Source of the DNA: Arenicola marina
Taxonomy: Eukaryota; Annelida; Polychaeta; Arenicolidae
Direction: 5' to 3'
DNA length: 64,000 bases
NCBI GenBank assembly: GCA_964019135.1
Contig: OZ025265.1
Location: 6,640,318-6,704,317 of the forward strand
The position numbers and the translations under genes were made by a program. Shown here piece by piece: positions 27,301 through 40,789 of the stretch. The notes under the pieces are model-generated. The model saw nothing but the letters and a program-made list of their open reading frames with translations, was not told the origin of the DNA and searched no databases. Numbering within the stretch: position 1 is the first letter of the stretch; each line of letters begins with the position of its first letter.

Positions 27301-30243
27301 CCCTTACACACCTCCTCCAGCCAATCCGCCCATCCTCCCACCCCATGCCCTTACACACCTCCTCCAGCCAATCCGCCCATCCTCCCACCTCATGCCCTTA
27401 CACACCTCCTCCAGCCAATCCGCCCATCCTCCCACCCCATGCCCTTACACACCTCCTCCAGCCAATCCGCCCAACCTCCCAACCCGTGCTCTTACACACC
27501 TCCTCCAGCCAAACCGCCCACCCTCCCAACCCATGCCCTTACACACCTCCTCCAGCCAATCCGCCCATCCTCCCACCCCATGCCCTTACACACCTCCTCT
27601 AGCCTATCCGCCCATCCTCCCACCCCATGCCCTTACACACCTCCTCCAGCCAATCCGGCCATCCTGCCACCCCATGCCCTTTCACACCTCCTCCAGCCAA
27701 TCCGCCCATCCTCCCACCCCATGCCCTTACACACCTCCTCCAGCCAATCCGCCCATCCTCCCAACCCATGCCCTTACACACCTCCTCCAACCAATCCGGC
27801 CATCCTGCCACCCCATGCCCTTACACACCTCCTCCAGCCAATCCGCCCATCCTCCCACCCCATGCCCTTACACACATCCTCCCGCCAATCCGCCCATCCT
27901 CCCACCACATGCCCTTACACACCTCCTCCCGCCAATCCGCCCATCCTCCCACCCCATGCCCTTACACACATCCTCCCGCCAATCCGCCCATCCTCCCACC
28001 ACATGCCCTTACACACCTCCTCCCGCCAATCCGCCCATCCTCCCAACCCATGCCCTTACACACCTCCTCCAACCAATCCGCCCATCCTGCCACCCCATGC
28101 CCTTACACACCTCCTCCCGCCAATCCGCCCATCCTCCCACCCCATGCCCTTACACACATCCTTCAGCCTATCCGCCCATCCTCCCACCCCATGCCCTTAC
28201 ACACCTCCTCCAGCCAATCCGGCCATCCTGCCACCCCATGCCCTTACACACCTCCTCCAGCCAATCCGCCCATCCTCCCACCTCATGCCCTTACACACAT
28301 CCTCCAGCCTATCCGCCCATCCTCCCACCCCATGCCCTTACACACCTCCTCCAGCCAATCCGGCCATCCTGCCACCCCATGCCCTTACACACATCCTCCA
28401 GCCAATCCGCCCATCCTGCCACCGAATGCCCTTACACACCTCCTCCAGCCAATCCGCCTATCCTCCCACCGAATGCCCTTACACACCTCCTCCAGCCAAT
28501 CCGCCTATCCTCCCACCCCATGCCCTTACACACCTCCTCCCGCCAATCCGCCCATCCTCCCACCCCATGCCCTTACACACATCCTCCCGCCAATCCGCCC
28601 ATCCTCCCACCACATGCCCTTACACACCTCCTCCAGCCAATCGGCCCATCCTCCCACCCCATGCCCTTACACACCTCTTCCAGCCAATCCGCCCATCCTT
28701 TCACCCCATGCCCTTACACACCTCCGCCAGCCAATCCGCCCATCCTCCCAACCCACGCCCTTACAAACATCCTCCCGCCAATCCGCCCATCCTCCCACCC
28801 GATGTCCTTACACACCTCCTCCAGCCAATCCGCCCATCCTCCCAACCCATGCCTTTACACACCTCCTCCAGCCAATCCGCCCATCCTCCCACCCGATGCC
28901 CTTACACACATCCTCCAGCCAATCCGCCGATCCTCCCACCGCATGCCCTTACACACATCCTCCGGCCAATCCGCCCATCCTTTCACCCCATGCCCTTACA
29001 CACCTCCTCCAGGCAATCCGCCCATCCTCCCACCCCATGCCCTTACACACCTCCTCCAGCCAATCGGCCCATCCTCCCACCCCATGCCCTTACACACCTC
29101 TTCCAGCCAATCCGCCCATCCTTTCACCCCATGCCCTTACACACCTCCGCCAGCCAATCCGCCCATCCTCCCAACCCATGCCCTTACACACATCCTCCCG
29201 CCAATCCGCCCATCCTCCCACCCGATGTCCTTACACACCTCCTCCAGCCAATCCGCCCATCCTCCCAACCCATGCCTTTACACACCTCCTCCAGCCAATC
29301 CGCCCATCCTCCCACCCGATGCCCTTACACACATCCTCCAGCCAATCCGCCGATCCTCCCACCGCATGCCCTTACACACATCCTCCAGCCAATCCGCCCA
29401 TCCTTTCACCCCATGCCCTTACACACCTCCTCCAGGCAATCCGCCCATCCTCCCACCCCATGCCCTTACACACCTCCTCCAGCCAATCCGCCCATCCTCC
29501 CAACCCATGCCCTTACACACCTCCTCCAACCAATCCGGCCATCCTGCCACCCCATGCCCTTACACACCTCCTCCAGCCAATCCGCCCATCCTCCCACCCC
29601 ATGCCCTTACACACATCCTCCCGCCAATCCGCCCATCCTCCCACCACATGCCTTTACACACCTCCTCCCGCCAATCCGCCCATCCTCCCACCCCATGCCC
29701 TTACACACATCCTCCCGCCAATCCGCCCATCCTCCCACCACATGCCCTTACACACCTCCTCCCGCCAATCCGCCCATCCTCCCAACCCATGCCCTTACAC
29801 ACCTCCTCCAACCAATCCGCCCATCCTGCCACCCCATGCCCTTACACACCTCCTCCCGCCAATCCGCCCATCCTCCCACCCCATGCCCTTACACACATCC
29901 TCCAGCCTATCCGCCCATCCTCCCACCCCATGCCCTTACACACCTCCTCCAGCCAATCCGGCCATCCTGCCACCCCATGCCCTTACACACCTCCTCCAGC
30001 CAATCCGCCCATCCTCCCACCTCATGCCCTTACACACATCCTCCAGCCTATCCGCCCATCCTCCCACCCCATGCCCTTACACACCTCCTCCAGCCAATCC
30101 GGCCATCCTGCCACCCCATGCCCTTACACACATCCTCCAGCCAATCCGGCCATCCTGCCACCGAATGCCCTTACACACCTCCTCCAGCCAATCCGCCTAT
30201 CCTCCCACCGAATGCCCTTACACACCTCCTCCAGCCAATCCGC
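23100..30243 (+). repeat. 7,144-bp (152-monomer) tandem duplication, copy 1
   Basis: Landmarks repeat exactly 7,144 bp downstream: CTCTAGCC stops at 24,263 and 27,600 pair with 31,407 and 34,744, and the CTGCCAACCC monomer at 23,101 with 30,245. A CATCCTTCAGCC monomer near 28,161 pairs with 35,305. The left boundary is sharp because the monomers just before 23,100 and just before 30,244 differ (CCGAATG on the right only). The block contains two nested 71-monomer-offset sub-blocks. Confidence 0.88.
24360..27610 (+). repeat. 3.34-kb offset duplication, copy 2 (nested in the 7.1-kb unit)
   Basis: This pairs with 21,100-24,300. It shares CTCTAGCC (27,598), the CCCGTAC variants (25,988 and 26,317), TTGCACAC near 25,190 and the AACCCGTGCTC monomer near 27,480. 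It has two extra monomers around 25,83x and lacks the extra base seen at 22,72x. Confidence 0.75.
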
Positions 30244-33200
30244 CCATCCTGCCAACCCATGCCCTTACACACCTCCTCCAGCCAATCCGCCCATCCTCCC
30301 ACCCCATGCCCTTACACACCTCCTCCAGCCAATCCGCCCATCCTCCCACCCCATGCCCTTACACACCTCCTCCAGCCAATCCGCCCATCCTCCCACCTCA
30401 TGCCCTTACACACCTCCTCCAGCCAATCCGCCCATCCTCCCACCCCATGCCCTTACACACATCCTCCCGCCAATCCGCCCATCCTGCCAACCCATGCCCT
30501 TACACACCTCCTCCCGCCAATCCGCCCATCCTGCCAACCCATGCCCTTACACACCTCCTCCAGCCAATCCGCCCATCCTCCCACCCCATGCCCTTACACA
30601 CCTCCTCCAGCCAATCCGCCCATCCTCCCACCTCATGCCCTTACACACCTCCTCCAGCCAATCCGCCCATCATCCCACCTCATGCCCTTACACACCTCCT
30701 CCCGCCAATCCGCCCATCCTCCCACCCCATGCCCTTACACACATCCTCCCGCCAATCCGCCCATCCTCCCAACCCATGCCCTTACACACCTCCTGCAGCC
30801 AATCCGCCCATCCTCCCACCCCATGCCCTTACACACCTCCTCCAGCCAATCCGCCCATCCTCCCACCTCATGCCCTTACACACATCCTCCAGCCAATCCG
30901 CCCATCCTCCCAACCCATGCCCTTACACACATCCTCCCGCCAATCCGCCCATCCTCCTACCCCATGCCCTCACACACCTCCTCCAGCCTATCCGCCTATC
31001 CTCCCACCCCATGCCCTTACACACCTCCTCCAGCCAATCCGCCCATCCTCCCACCCCATGCCCTTACACACCTCCTCCAGCCAATCCGCCCATCCTCCCA
31101 CCCCATGCCCTTACACACCTCCTCCAGCCAATCCGCCCATCCTCCCACCCCATGCCCTTACACACCTCCTCCAGCCAATCCGCCCATCCTCCCACCTCAT
31201 GCCCTTACACACCTCCTCCAGCCAATCCGCCCATCCTCCCACCCCATGCCCTTACACACCTCCTCCAGCCAATCCGCCCAACCTCCCAACCCGTGCTCTT
31301 ACACACCTCCTCCAGCCAAACCGCCCACCCTCCCAACCCATGCCCTTACACACCTCCTCCAGCCAATCCGCCCATCCTCCCACCCCATGCCCTTACACAC
31401 CTCCTCTAGCCTATCCGCCCATCCTCCCACCCCATGCCCTTACACACATCCTCCAGCCAATCCGGCCATCCTGCCACCCCATGCCCTTACACACCTCCTC
31501 CAGCCAATCCGCCCATCCTCCCACCGAATGCCCTTACACACCTCCTCCAGCCAATCCGCCTATCCTCCCACCCCATGCCCTTACACACCTCCTCCCGCCA
31601 ATCCGCCCATCCTCCCACCCGATGCCCTTACACACATCCTCCCGCCAATCCGCCCATCCTCCCACCACATGCCCTTACACACATCCTCCTGCCAATCCGC
31701 CCATCCTCCCAACCCATGCCCTTACACACATCCTCCAGCCAATCCGCCCATCCTCCCAACCCATGCCCTTACACACCTCCTCCAGCCAATCCGCCCATCC
31801 TTTCACCCCATGCCCTTACACACCTCCGCCAGCCAATCCGCCCATCCTCCCAACCCATGCCCTTACACACCTTCTCCAGCCAATCCGCCCATCCTCCCAC
31901 CCCATGCCCTTACACACATCCTCCCGCCAATCCGCCCATCCTCCCACCCGATGTCCTTACACACCTCCTACAGCCAATCCGCCCATCCTCCCAACCCATG
32001 CCCTTACACACCTTCTCCAGCCAATCCGCCCATCCTCCCACCCCATGCCCTTACACACATCCTCCAGCCAATCCGCCCATCCTCCCACCCCATGCCCTTA
32101 CACACATCCTCCAGCCAATCCGCCCATCCTCCTACCCCATGCCCTTACACACATCCTCCCGCCAATCCGCCCATCCTCCCACCCCATGCCCTTACACACC
32201 TCCTCCCGCCAATCCGCCCATCCTTTCACCCCATGCCCTTACACACCTCCTCCAGGCAATCCGCCCATCCTCCCACCCCATGCCCTTACACACTTCCTCC
32301 AGCCAATCCGCCCACCCTCCCAACCCATGCCCTTGCACACATCCTCCCGCCAATCCGCCCATCCTCCCACCCCATGCCCTTACACACCTCCTCCCGCCAA
32401 TCCGCCCATCCTCCCAACCCATGTCCTTACACACCTCCTGCAGCCAATCCGCCCATCCTCCCAACCCGTGCCCTTACACACCTCCTCCAGGCAATCCGCC
32501 CATCCTCCCACCCCATGCCCTTACACACCTCCTCCAGCCAATCCGCCCACCCTCCCAACCCATGCCCTTACACACATCCTCCCGCCAATCCGCCCATCCT
32601 CCCACCCCATGCCCTTACACACCTCCTCCCGCCAATCCGCCCATCCTCCCAACCCATGCCCTTACACACCTCCTGCAGCCAATCCGCCCATCCTCCCAAC
32701 CCGTGCCCTTACACACCTCCTCCAACCAATCCGCCCATCCTCCCACCCCATGCCCCTACACACCTCCGCCAGCCAATCCGCCCATCCTCCCAACCCATGC
32801 CCTTACACACATCCTCCAGCCAATCCGCCCATCCTCCTACCCCATGCCCTTACACACCTCCTCCAGCCTATCCGCCTATCCTCCCACCCCATGCCCTTAC
32901 ACACCTCCTCCAGCCAATCCGCCCATCCTCCCACCTCATGCCCTTACACACCTCCTCCAGCCAATCCGCCCATCCTCCTACCCCATGCCCTTACACACCT
33001 CCTCCAGCCTATCCGCCTATCCTCCCACCCCATGCCCTTACACACCTCCTCCAGCCAATCCGCCCATCCTCCCACCCCATGCCCTTACACACATCCTCCA
33101 GCCAATCCGCCCATCCTCCCACCCCATGCCCGTACACACCTCCTCCAGCCAATCCGCCCATCCTCCCACCCCATGCCCTTACACACATCCTCCAGCCAAT

Positions 33201-36200
33201 CCGCCCATCCTCCCACCCCATGCCCTTACACACCTCCTCCCGCCAATCCGCCCATCCTCCCAACCCACGCCCTTACACACCTCCTGCAGCCAATCCGCCC
33301 ATCCTCCCAACCCGTGCCCTTACACACCTCCTCCAACCAATCCGCCCATCCTCCCACCCCATGCCCCTACACACCTCCGCCAGCCAATCCGCCCATCCTC
33401 CCAACCCATGCCCTTACACACATCCTCCAGCCAATCCGCCCATCCTCCTACCCCATGCCCGTACACACCTCCTCCAGCCAATCCGCCCATCCTCCCACCC
33501 CATGCCCTTACACACCTCCTCCAGCCAATCCGCCCATCCTCCCACCCCATGCCCTTACACACCTCCTCCCGCCAATCCGCCCATCCTGCCAACCCATGCC
33601 CTTACACACCACCTCCAGCCAATCCGCCCATCCTCCCACCCCATGCCCTTACACACCTCCTCCAGCCAATCCGCCCATCCTCCCACCCCATGCCCTTACA
33701 CACCTCCTCCAGCCAATCCGCCCATCCTCCCACCTCATGCCCTTACACACCTCCTCCAGCCAATCCGCCCATCCTCCCACCCCATGCCCTTACACACATC
33801 CTCCCGCCAATCCGCCCATCCTGCCAACCCATGCCCTTACACACCTCCTCCCGCCAATCCGCCCATCCTGCCAACCCATGCCCTTACACACCTCCTCCAG
33901 CCAATCCGCCCATCCTCCCACCCCATGCCCTTACACACCTCCTCCAGCCAATCCGCCCATCCTCCCACCTCATGCCCTTACACACCTCCTCCAGCCAATC
34001 CGCCCATCATCCCACCTCATGCCCTTACACACCTCCTCCCGCCAATCCGCCCATCCTCCCACCCCATGCCCTTACACACATCCTCCCGCCAATCCGCCCA
34101 TCCTCCCAACCCATGCCCTTACACACCTCCTGCAGCCAATCCGCCCATCCTCCCACCCCATGCCCTTACACACCTCCTCCAGCCAATCCGCCCATCCTCC
34201 CACCTCATGCCCTTACACACATCCTCCAGCCAATCCGCCCATCCTCCCAACCCACGCCCTTACACACATCCTCCCGCCAATCCGCCCATCCTCCTACCCC
34301 ATGCCCTCACACACCTCCTCCAGCCTATCCGCCTATCCTCCCACCCCATGCCCTTACACACCTCCTCCAGCCAATCCGCCCATCCTCCCACCCCATGCCC
34401 TTACACACCTCCTCCAGCCAATCCGCCCATCCTCCCACCCCATGCCCTTACACACCTCCTCCAGCCAATCCGCCCATCCTCCCACCCCATGCCCTTACAC
34501 ACCTCCTCCAGCCAATCCGCCCATCCTCCCACCTCATGCCCTTACACACCTCCTCCAGCCAATCCGCCCATCCTCCCACCCCATGCCCTTACACACCTCC
34601 TCCAGCCAATCCGCCCAACCTCCCAACCCGTGCTCTTACACACCTCCTCCAGCCAAACCGCCCACCCTCCCAACCCATGCCCTTACACACCTCCTCCAGC
34701 CAATCCGCCCATCCTCCCACCCCATGCCCTTACACACCTCCTCTAGCCTATCCGCCCATCCTCCCACCCCATGCCCTTACACACCTCCTCCAGCCAATCC
34801 GGCCATCCTGCCACCCCATGCCCTTTCACACCTCCTCCAGCCAATCCGCCCATCCTCCCACCCCATGCCCTTACACACCTCCTCCAGCCAATCCGCCCAT
34901 CCTCCCAACCCATGCCCTTACACACCTCCTCCAACCAATCCGGCCATCCTGCCACCCCATGCCCTTACACACCTCCTCCAGCCAATCCGCCCATCCTCCC
35001 ACCCCATGCCCTTACACACATCCTCCCGCCAATCCGCCCATCCTCCCACCACATGCCCTTACACACCTCCTCCCGCCAATCCGCCCATCCTCCCACCCCA
35101 TGCCCTTACACACATCCTCCCGCCAATCCGCCCATCCTCCCACCACATGCCCTTACACACCTCCTCCCGCCAATCCGCCCATCCTCCCAACCCATGCCCT
35201 TACACACCTCCTCCAACCAATCCGCCCATCCTGCCACCCCATGCCCTTACACACCTCCTCCCGCCAATCCGCCCATCCTCCCACCCCATGCCCTTACACA
35301 CATCCTTCAGCCTATCCGCCCATCCTCCCACCCCATGCCCTTACACACCTCCTCCAGCCAATCCGGCCATCCTGCCACCCCATGCCCTTACACACCTCCT
35401 CCAGCCAATCCGCCCATCCTCCCACCTCATGCCCTTACACACATCCTCCAGCCTATCCGCCCATCCTCCCACCCCATGCCCTTACACACCTCCTCCAGCC
35501 AATCCGGCCATCCTGCCACCCCATGCCCTTACACACATCCTCCAGCCAATCCGCCCATCCTGCCACCGAATGCCCTTACACACCTCCTCCAGCCAATCCG
35601 CCTATCCTCCCACCGAATGCCCTTACACACCTCCTCCAGCCAATCCGCCTATCCTCCCACCCCATACCCTTACACACCTCCTCCCGCCAATCCGCCCATC
35701 CTCCCACCCCATGCCCTTACACACATCCTCCCGCCAATCCGCCCATCCTCCCACCACATGCCCTTACACACCTCCTCCAGCCAATCGGCCCATCCTCCCA
35801 CACCATGCCCTTACACACCTCTTCCAGCCAATCCGCCCATCCTTTCACCCCATGCCCTTACACACCTCCGCCAGCCAATCCGCCCATCCTCCCAACCCAC
35901 GCCCTTACAAACATCCTCCCGCCAATCCGCCCATCCTCCCACCCGATGTCCTTACACACCTCCTCCAGCCAATCCGCCCATCCTCCCAACCCATGCCTTT
36001 ACACACCTCCTCCAGCCAATCCGCCCATCCTCCCACCCGATGCCCTTACACACATCCTCCAGCCAATCCGCCGATCCTCCCACCGCATGCCCTTACACAC
36101 ATCCTCCGGCCAATCCGCCCATCCTTTCACCCCATGCCCTTACACACCTCCTCCAGGCAATCCGCCCATCCTCCCACCCCATGCCCTTACACACCTCCTC

Positions 36201-37387
36201 CAGCCAATCGGCCCATCCTCCCACCCCATGCCCTTACACACCTCTTCCAGCCAATCCGCCCATCCTTTCACCCCATGCCCTTACACACCTCCGCCAGCCA
36301 ATCCGCCCATCCTCCCAACCCATGCCCTTACACACATCCTCCCGCCAATCCGCCCATCCTCCCACCCGATGTCCTTACACACCTCCTCCAGCCAATCCGC
36401 CCATCCTCCCAACCCATGCCTTTACACACCTCCTCCAGCCAATCCGCCCATCCTCCCACCCGATGCCCTTACACACATCCTCCAGCCAATCCGCCGATCC
36501 TCCCACCGCATGCCCTTACACACATCCTCCAGCCAATCCGCCCATCCTTTCACCCCATGCCCTTACACACCTCCTCCAGGCAATCCGCCCATCCTCCCAC
36601 CCCATGCCCTTACACACCTCCTCCAGCCAATCCGCCCATCCTCCCAACCCATGCCCTTACACACCTCCTCCAACCAATCCGGCCATCCTGCCACCCCATG
36701 CCCTTACACACCTCCTCCAGCCAATCCGCCCATCCTCCCACCCCATGCCCTTACACACATCCTCCCGCCAATCCGCCCATCCTCCCACCACATGCCCTTA
36801 CACACCTCCTCCCGCCAATCCGCCCATCCTCCCACCCCATGCCCTTACACACATCCTCCCGCCAATCCGCCCATCCTCCCACCACATGCCCTTACACACC
36901 TCCTCCCGCCAATCCGCCCATCCTCCCAACCCATGCCCTTACACATCTCCTCCAACCAATCCGCCCATCCTGCCACCCCATGCCCTTACACACCTCCTCC
37001 CGCCAATCCGCCCATCCTCCCACCCCATGCCCTTACACACATCCTCCAGCCTATCCGCCCATCCTCCCACCCCATGCCCTTACACACCTCCTCCAGCCAA
37101 TCCGGCCATCCTGCCACCCCATGCCCTTACACACCTCCTCCAGCCAATCCGCCCATCCTCCCACCTCATGCCCTTACACACATCCTCCAGCCTATCCGCC
37201 CATCCTCCCACCCCATGCCCTTACACACCTCCTCCAGCCAATCCGGCCATCCTGCCACCCCATGCCCTTACACACATCCTCCAGCCAATCCGGCCATCCT
37301 GCCACCGAATGCCCTTACACACCTCCTCCAGCCAATCCGCCTATCCTCCCACCGAATGCCCTTACACACCTCCTCCAGCCAATCCGC
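30244..37387 (+). repeat. 7,144-bp (152-monomer) tandem duplication, copy 2
   Basis: This copy is near-identical to 23,100-30,243. Differences I could find by eye are few: CATGTCC at 32,424 (C in copy 1), CCACGCC near 33,268, CCATACCC near 35,667, CACACCATG near 35,80x and CACATCTCC near 36,945. CATGCCTTTAC near 29,650 is in copy 1 only. That is about six differences in 7.1 kb. After about 37,388 the order no longer follows copy 1. Confidence 0.88.
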
Positions 37388-38251
37388 CTATCCTCCCACC
37401 CCATGCCCTTACACACCTCCTCCCGCCAATCCGCCCATCCTCCCACCCCATGCCCTTACACACATCCTCCCGCCAATCCGCCCATCCTCCCACCACATGC
37501 CCTTACACACCTCCTCCAGCCAATCGGCCCATCCTCCCACCCCATGCCCTTACACACCTCTTCCAGCCAATCCGCCCATCCTTTCACCCCATGCCCTTAC
37601 ACACCTCCGCCAGCCAATCCGCCCATCCTCCCAACCCATGCTCTTACAAACATCCTCCCGCCAATCCGCCCATCCTCCCACCCGATGTCCTTACACACCT
37701 CCTCCAGCCAATCCGCCCATCCTCCCAACCCATGCCTTTACACACCTCCTCCAGCCAATCCGCCCATCCTCCCACCCGATGCCCTTACACACATCCTCCA
37801 GCCAATCCGCCGATCCTCCCACCGCATGCCCTTACACACATCCTCCAGCCAATCCGCCCATCCTTTCACCCCATGCCCTTACACACCTCCTCCAGGCAAT
37901 CCGCCCATCCTCCCACCCCATGCCCTTACACACCTCCTCCAGCCAATCCGCCCACCCTCCCAACCCATGCCCTTACACACATCCTCCCGCCAATCCGCCC
38001 ATCCTCCCACCCCATGCCCTTACACACCTCCTCCCGCCAATCCGCCCATCCTCCCAACCCATGCCCTTACACACCTCCTCCAGGCAATCCGCCCATCCTC
38101 CCACCCCATGCCCTTACACACCTCCTCCAGCCAATCCGCCCACCCTCCCAACCCATGCCCTTACACACATCCTCCCGCCAATCCGCCCATCCTCCCACCC
38201 CATGCCCTTACACAACTCCTCCCGCCAATCCGCCCATCCTCCCAACCCATG
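37388..38251 (+). repeat. Short mosaic stretch between large blocks
   Basis: The variant order resembles that from about 35,650 onward (offset about 37 monomers) up to the GCATGCCC and TTTCACCCC monomers near 37,83x-37,86x. It then passes through pentamer-type monomers with CACAACTCC near 38,214. Only 47-bp repeats are present. Confidence 0.65.
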
Positions 38252-40789
38252 CCCTTACACACCTCCTGCAGCCAATCCGCCCATCCTCCCAACCCGTGCC
38301 CTTACACACCTCCTCCAACCAATCCGCCCATCCTCCCACCCCATGCCCTTACACACCTCCGCCAGCCAATCCGCCGATCCTCCCAACCCATGCCCTTACA
38401 CACATCCTCCAGCCAATCCGCCCATCCTCCTACCCCATGCCCTTACACACCTCCTCCCGCCAATCCGCCCATCCTGCCAACCCATGCCCTTACACACCTT
38501 CTCCAGCCAATCCGCCCATCCTCCCACCCCATGCCCTTACACACCTCCTCCAGCCAATCCGCCCATCCTCCCACCTCATGCCCTTACACACCTCCTCCAG
38601 CCAATCCGCCCATCCTCCCACCCCATGCCCTTACACACATCCTCCCGCCAATCCGCCCATCCTGCCAACCCATGCCCTTACACACCTCCTCCCGCCAATC
38701 CGCCCATCCTGCCAACCCATGCCCTTACACACCTCCTCCAGCCAATCCGCTCATCCTCCCACCCCATGCCCTTACACATCTCCTCCAGCCAATCCGCCCA
38801 TCCTCCCACTTCATGCCCTTACACACCTCCTCCAGCCAATCCGCCCATCCTCCCACCTCATGCCCTTACACACCTCCTCCCGCCAATCCGCCCATCCTCC
38901 CACCCCATGCCCTTACACACATCCTCCCGCCAATCCGCCCATCCTCCCAACCCATGCCCTTACACACCTCCTGCAGCCAATCCGCCCATCCTCCCACCCC
39001 ATGCCCTTACACACCTCCTCCAGCCAATCCGCCCATCCTCCCACCTCATGCCCTTACACACATCCTCCAGCCAATCCGCCCATCCTCCCAACCCATGCCC
39101 TTACACACATCCTCCCGCCAATCCGCCCATCCTCCTACCCCATGCCCTTACACACCTCCTCCAGCCAATCCGCCTATCCTCCCACCCCATGCCCTTACAC
39201 ACCTCCTCCCGCCAATCCGCCCATCCTCCTACCCCATGCCCTTACACACCTCCTCCAGCCTATCCGCCTATCCTCCCACCCCATGCCCTTACACACCTCC
39301 TCCAGCCAATCCGCCCATCCTCCCACCCCATGCCCTTACACACCTCCTCCAGCCAATCCGCCTATCCTCCCACCCCATGCCCTTACACACCTCCTCCAGC
39401 CAATCCGCCCATCCTCCCACCCCATGCCCTTACACACCTCCTCCAGCCAATCCGCCCATCCTCCCACCTCATGCCCTTACACACATCCTCCAGCCAATCC
39501 GCCCATCCTCCCAACCCATGCCCTTACACACATCCTCCCGCCAATCCGCCCATCCTCCTACCCCATGCCCTTACACACCTCCTCCAGCCTATCCGCCTAT
39601 CCTCCCACCCCATGCCCTTACACACCTCCTCCAGCCAATGCGGCCATCCTCCCACCCCATGCCCTTACACACCTCCTCCAGCCAATCCGCCCATCCTCCC
39701 ACCCCATGCCCTTACACACCTCCTCCAGCCAATCCGCCTATCCTCCCACCCCATGCCCTTACACACCTCCTCCAGCCAATCCGCCCATCCTCCTACCCCA
39801 TGCCCTTACACACCTCCTCCAGCCAATCCGCCCATCCTCCCACCCCATGCCCTTACACACCTCCTCCAGCCAATCCGCCCATCCTCCCACCCCATGCCCT
39901 TACACACCTCCTCCAGCCAATCCGCCCATCCTCCCACCCCATGCCCTTACACACCTCCTCCAGCCAATCCGCCCATCCTCCCACCCCATGCCCTTACACA
40001 CCTCCTCCAGCCAATCCGCCCATCCTCCCACCTCATGCCCTTACACACCTCCTCCAGCCAATCCGCCCATCCTCCCACCCCATGCCCTTACACACCTCCT
40101 CCAGCCAATCCGCCCAACCTCCCAACCCGTGCCCTTACACACCTCCTCCAGCCAAACCGCCCACCCTCCCAACCCATGCCCTTACACACCTCCTCCAGCC
40201 AATCCGCCCATCCTCCCACCCCATGCCCTTACACACCTCCTCCAGCCTATCCGCCCATCCTCCCACCCCATGCCCTTACACACCTCCTCCAGCCAATCCG
40301 CCCATCCTCCCAACCCATGCCCTTACACACCTCCTCCAACCAATCCGGCCATCCTGCCACCCCATGCCCTTACACACCTCCTCCAGCCGATCCGCCCATG
40401 CTCCAACCCCATGCCCTTACACACATCCTCCAGCCTATCCGCCCATCCTCCCACCCCATGCCCTTACACACCTCCTCCAACCAATCCGGCCATCCTGCCA
40501 CCCCATGCCCTTACACACCTCCTCCAGCCAATCCGCCCATCCTCCCACCCCATGCCCTTACACACATCCTCCAGCCAATCCGCCCATCCTCCCACCTCAT
40601 GCCCTTACACACATCCTCCAGCCAATCCGCCCATCCTCCCAACCCATGCCCTTACACACATCCTCCCGCCAATCCGCCCATCCTCCTACCCCATGCCCTT
40701 ACACACCTCCTCCAGCCAATCCGCCCATCCTCCCACCCCGTGCCCTTACACACCTCCTCCAGCCAATCCGCCCATCCTCCTACCCCATG
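38252..40789 (+). repeat. 2.54-kb block A-B (54 monomers), copy 1
   Basis: Part A (about 38,252-39,830) recurs 2,538 bp later: CCGCTCATCC at 38,751 with 41,289, and CCAATGCGGCC at 39,640 with 42,178. Part B (about 39,830-40,789) recurs 3,384 bp later: CCGATCCGCCCATGC at 40,389 with 43,773, and CCCGTG at 40,740 with 44,124. The difference, 846 bp, is exactly 18 monomers. Confidence 0.82.

Noticed and set aside
37-27602. Giant proline/histidine/serine-rich proteins on the + strand (6,495 and 9,172 codons from 37 and 84)
   Set aside because: Three overlapping frames give the same peptide in circular permutation, the starts are arbitrary repeat ATGs, and the ends are chance variants. There is no unique domain, signal sequence or gene structure, and the unit length is not a multiple of three.
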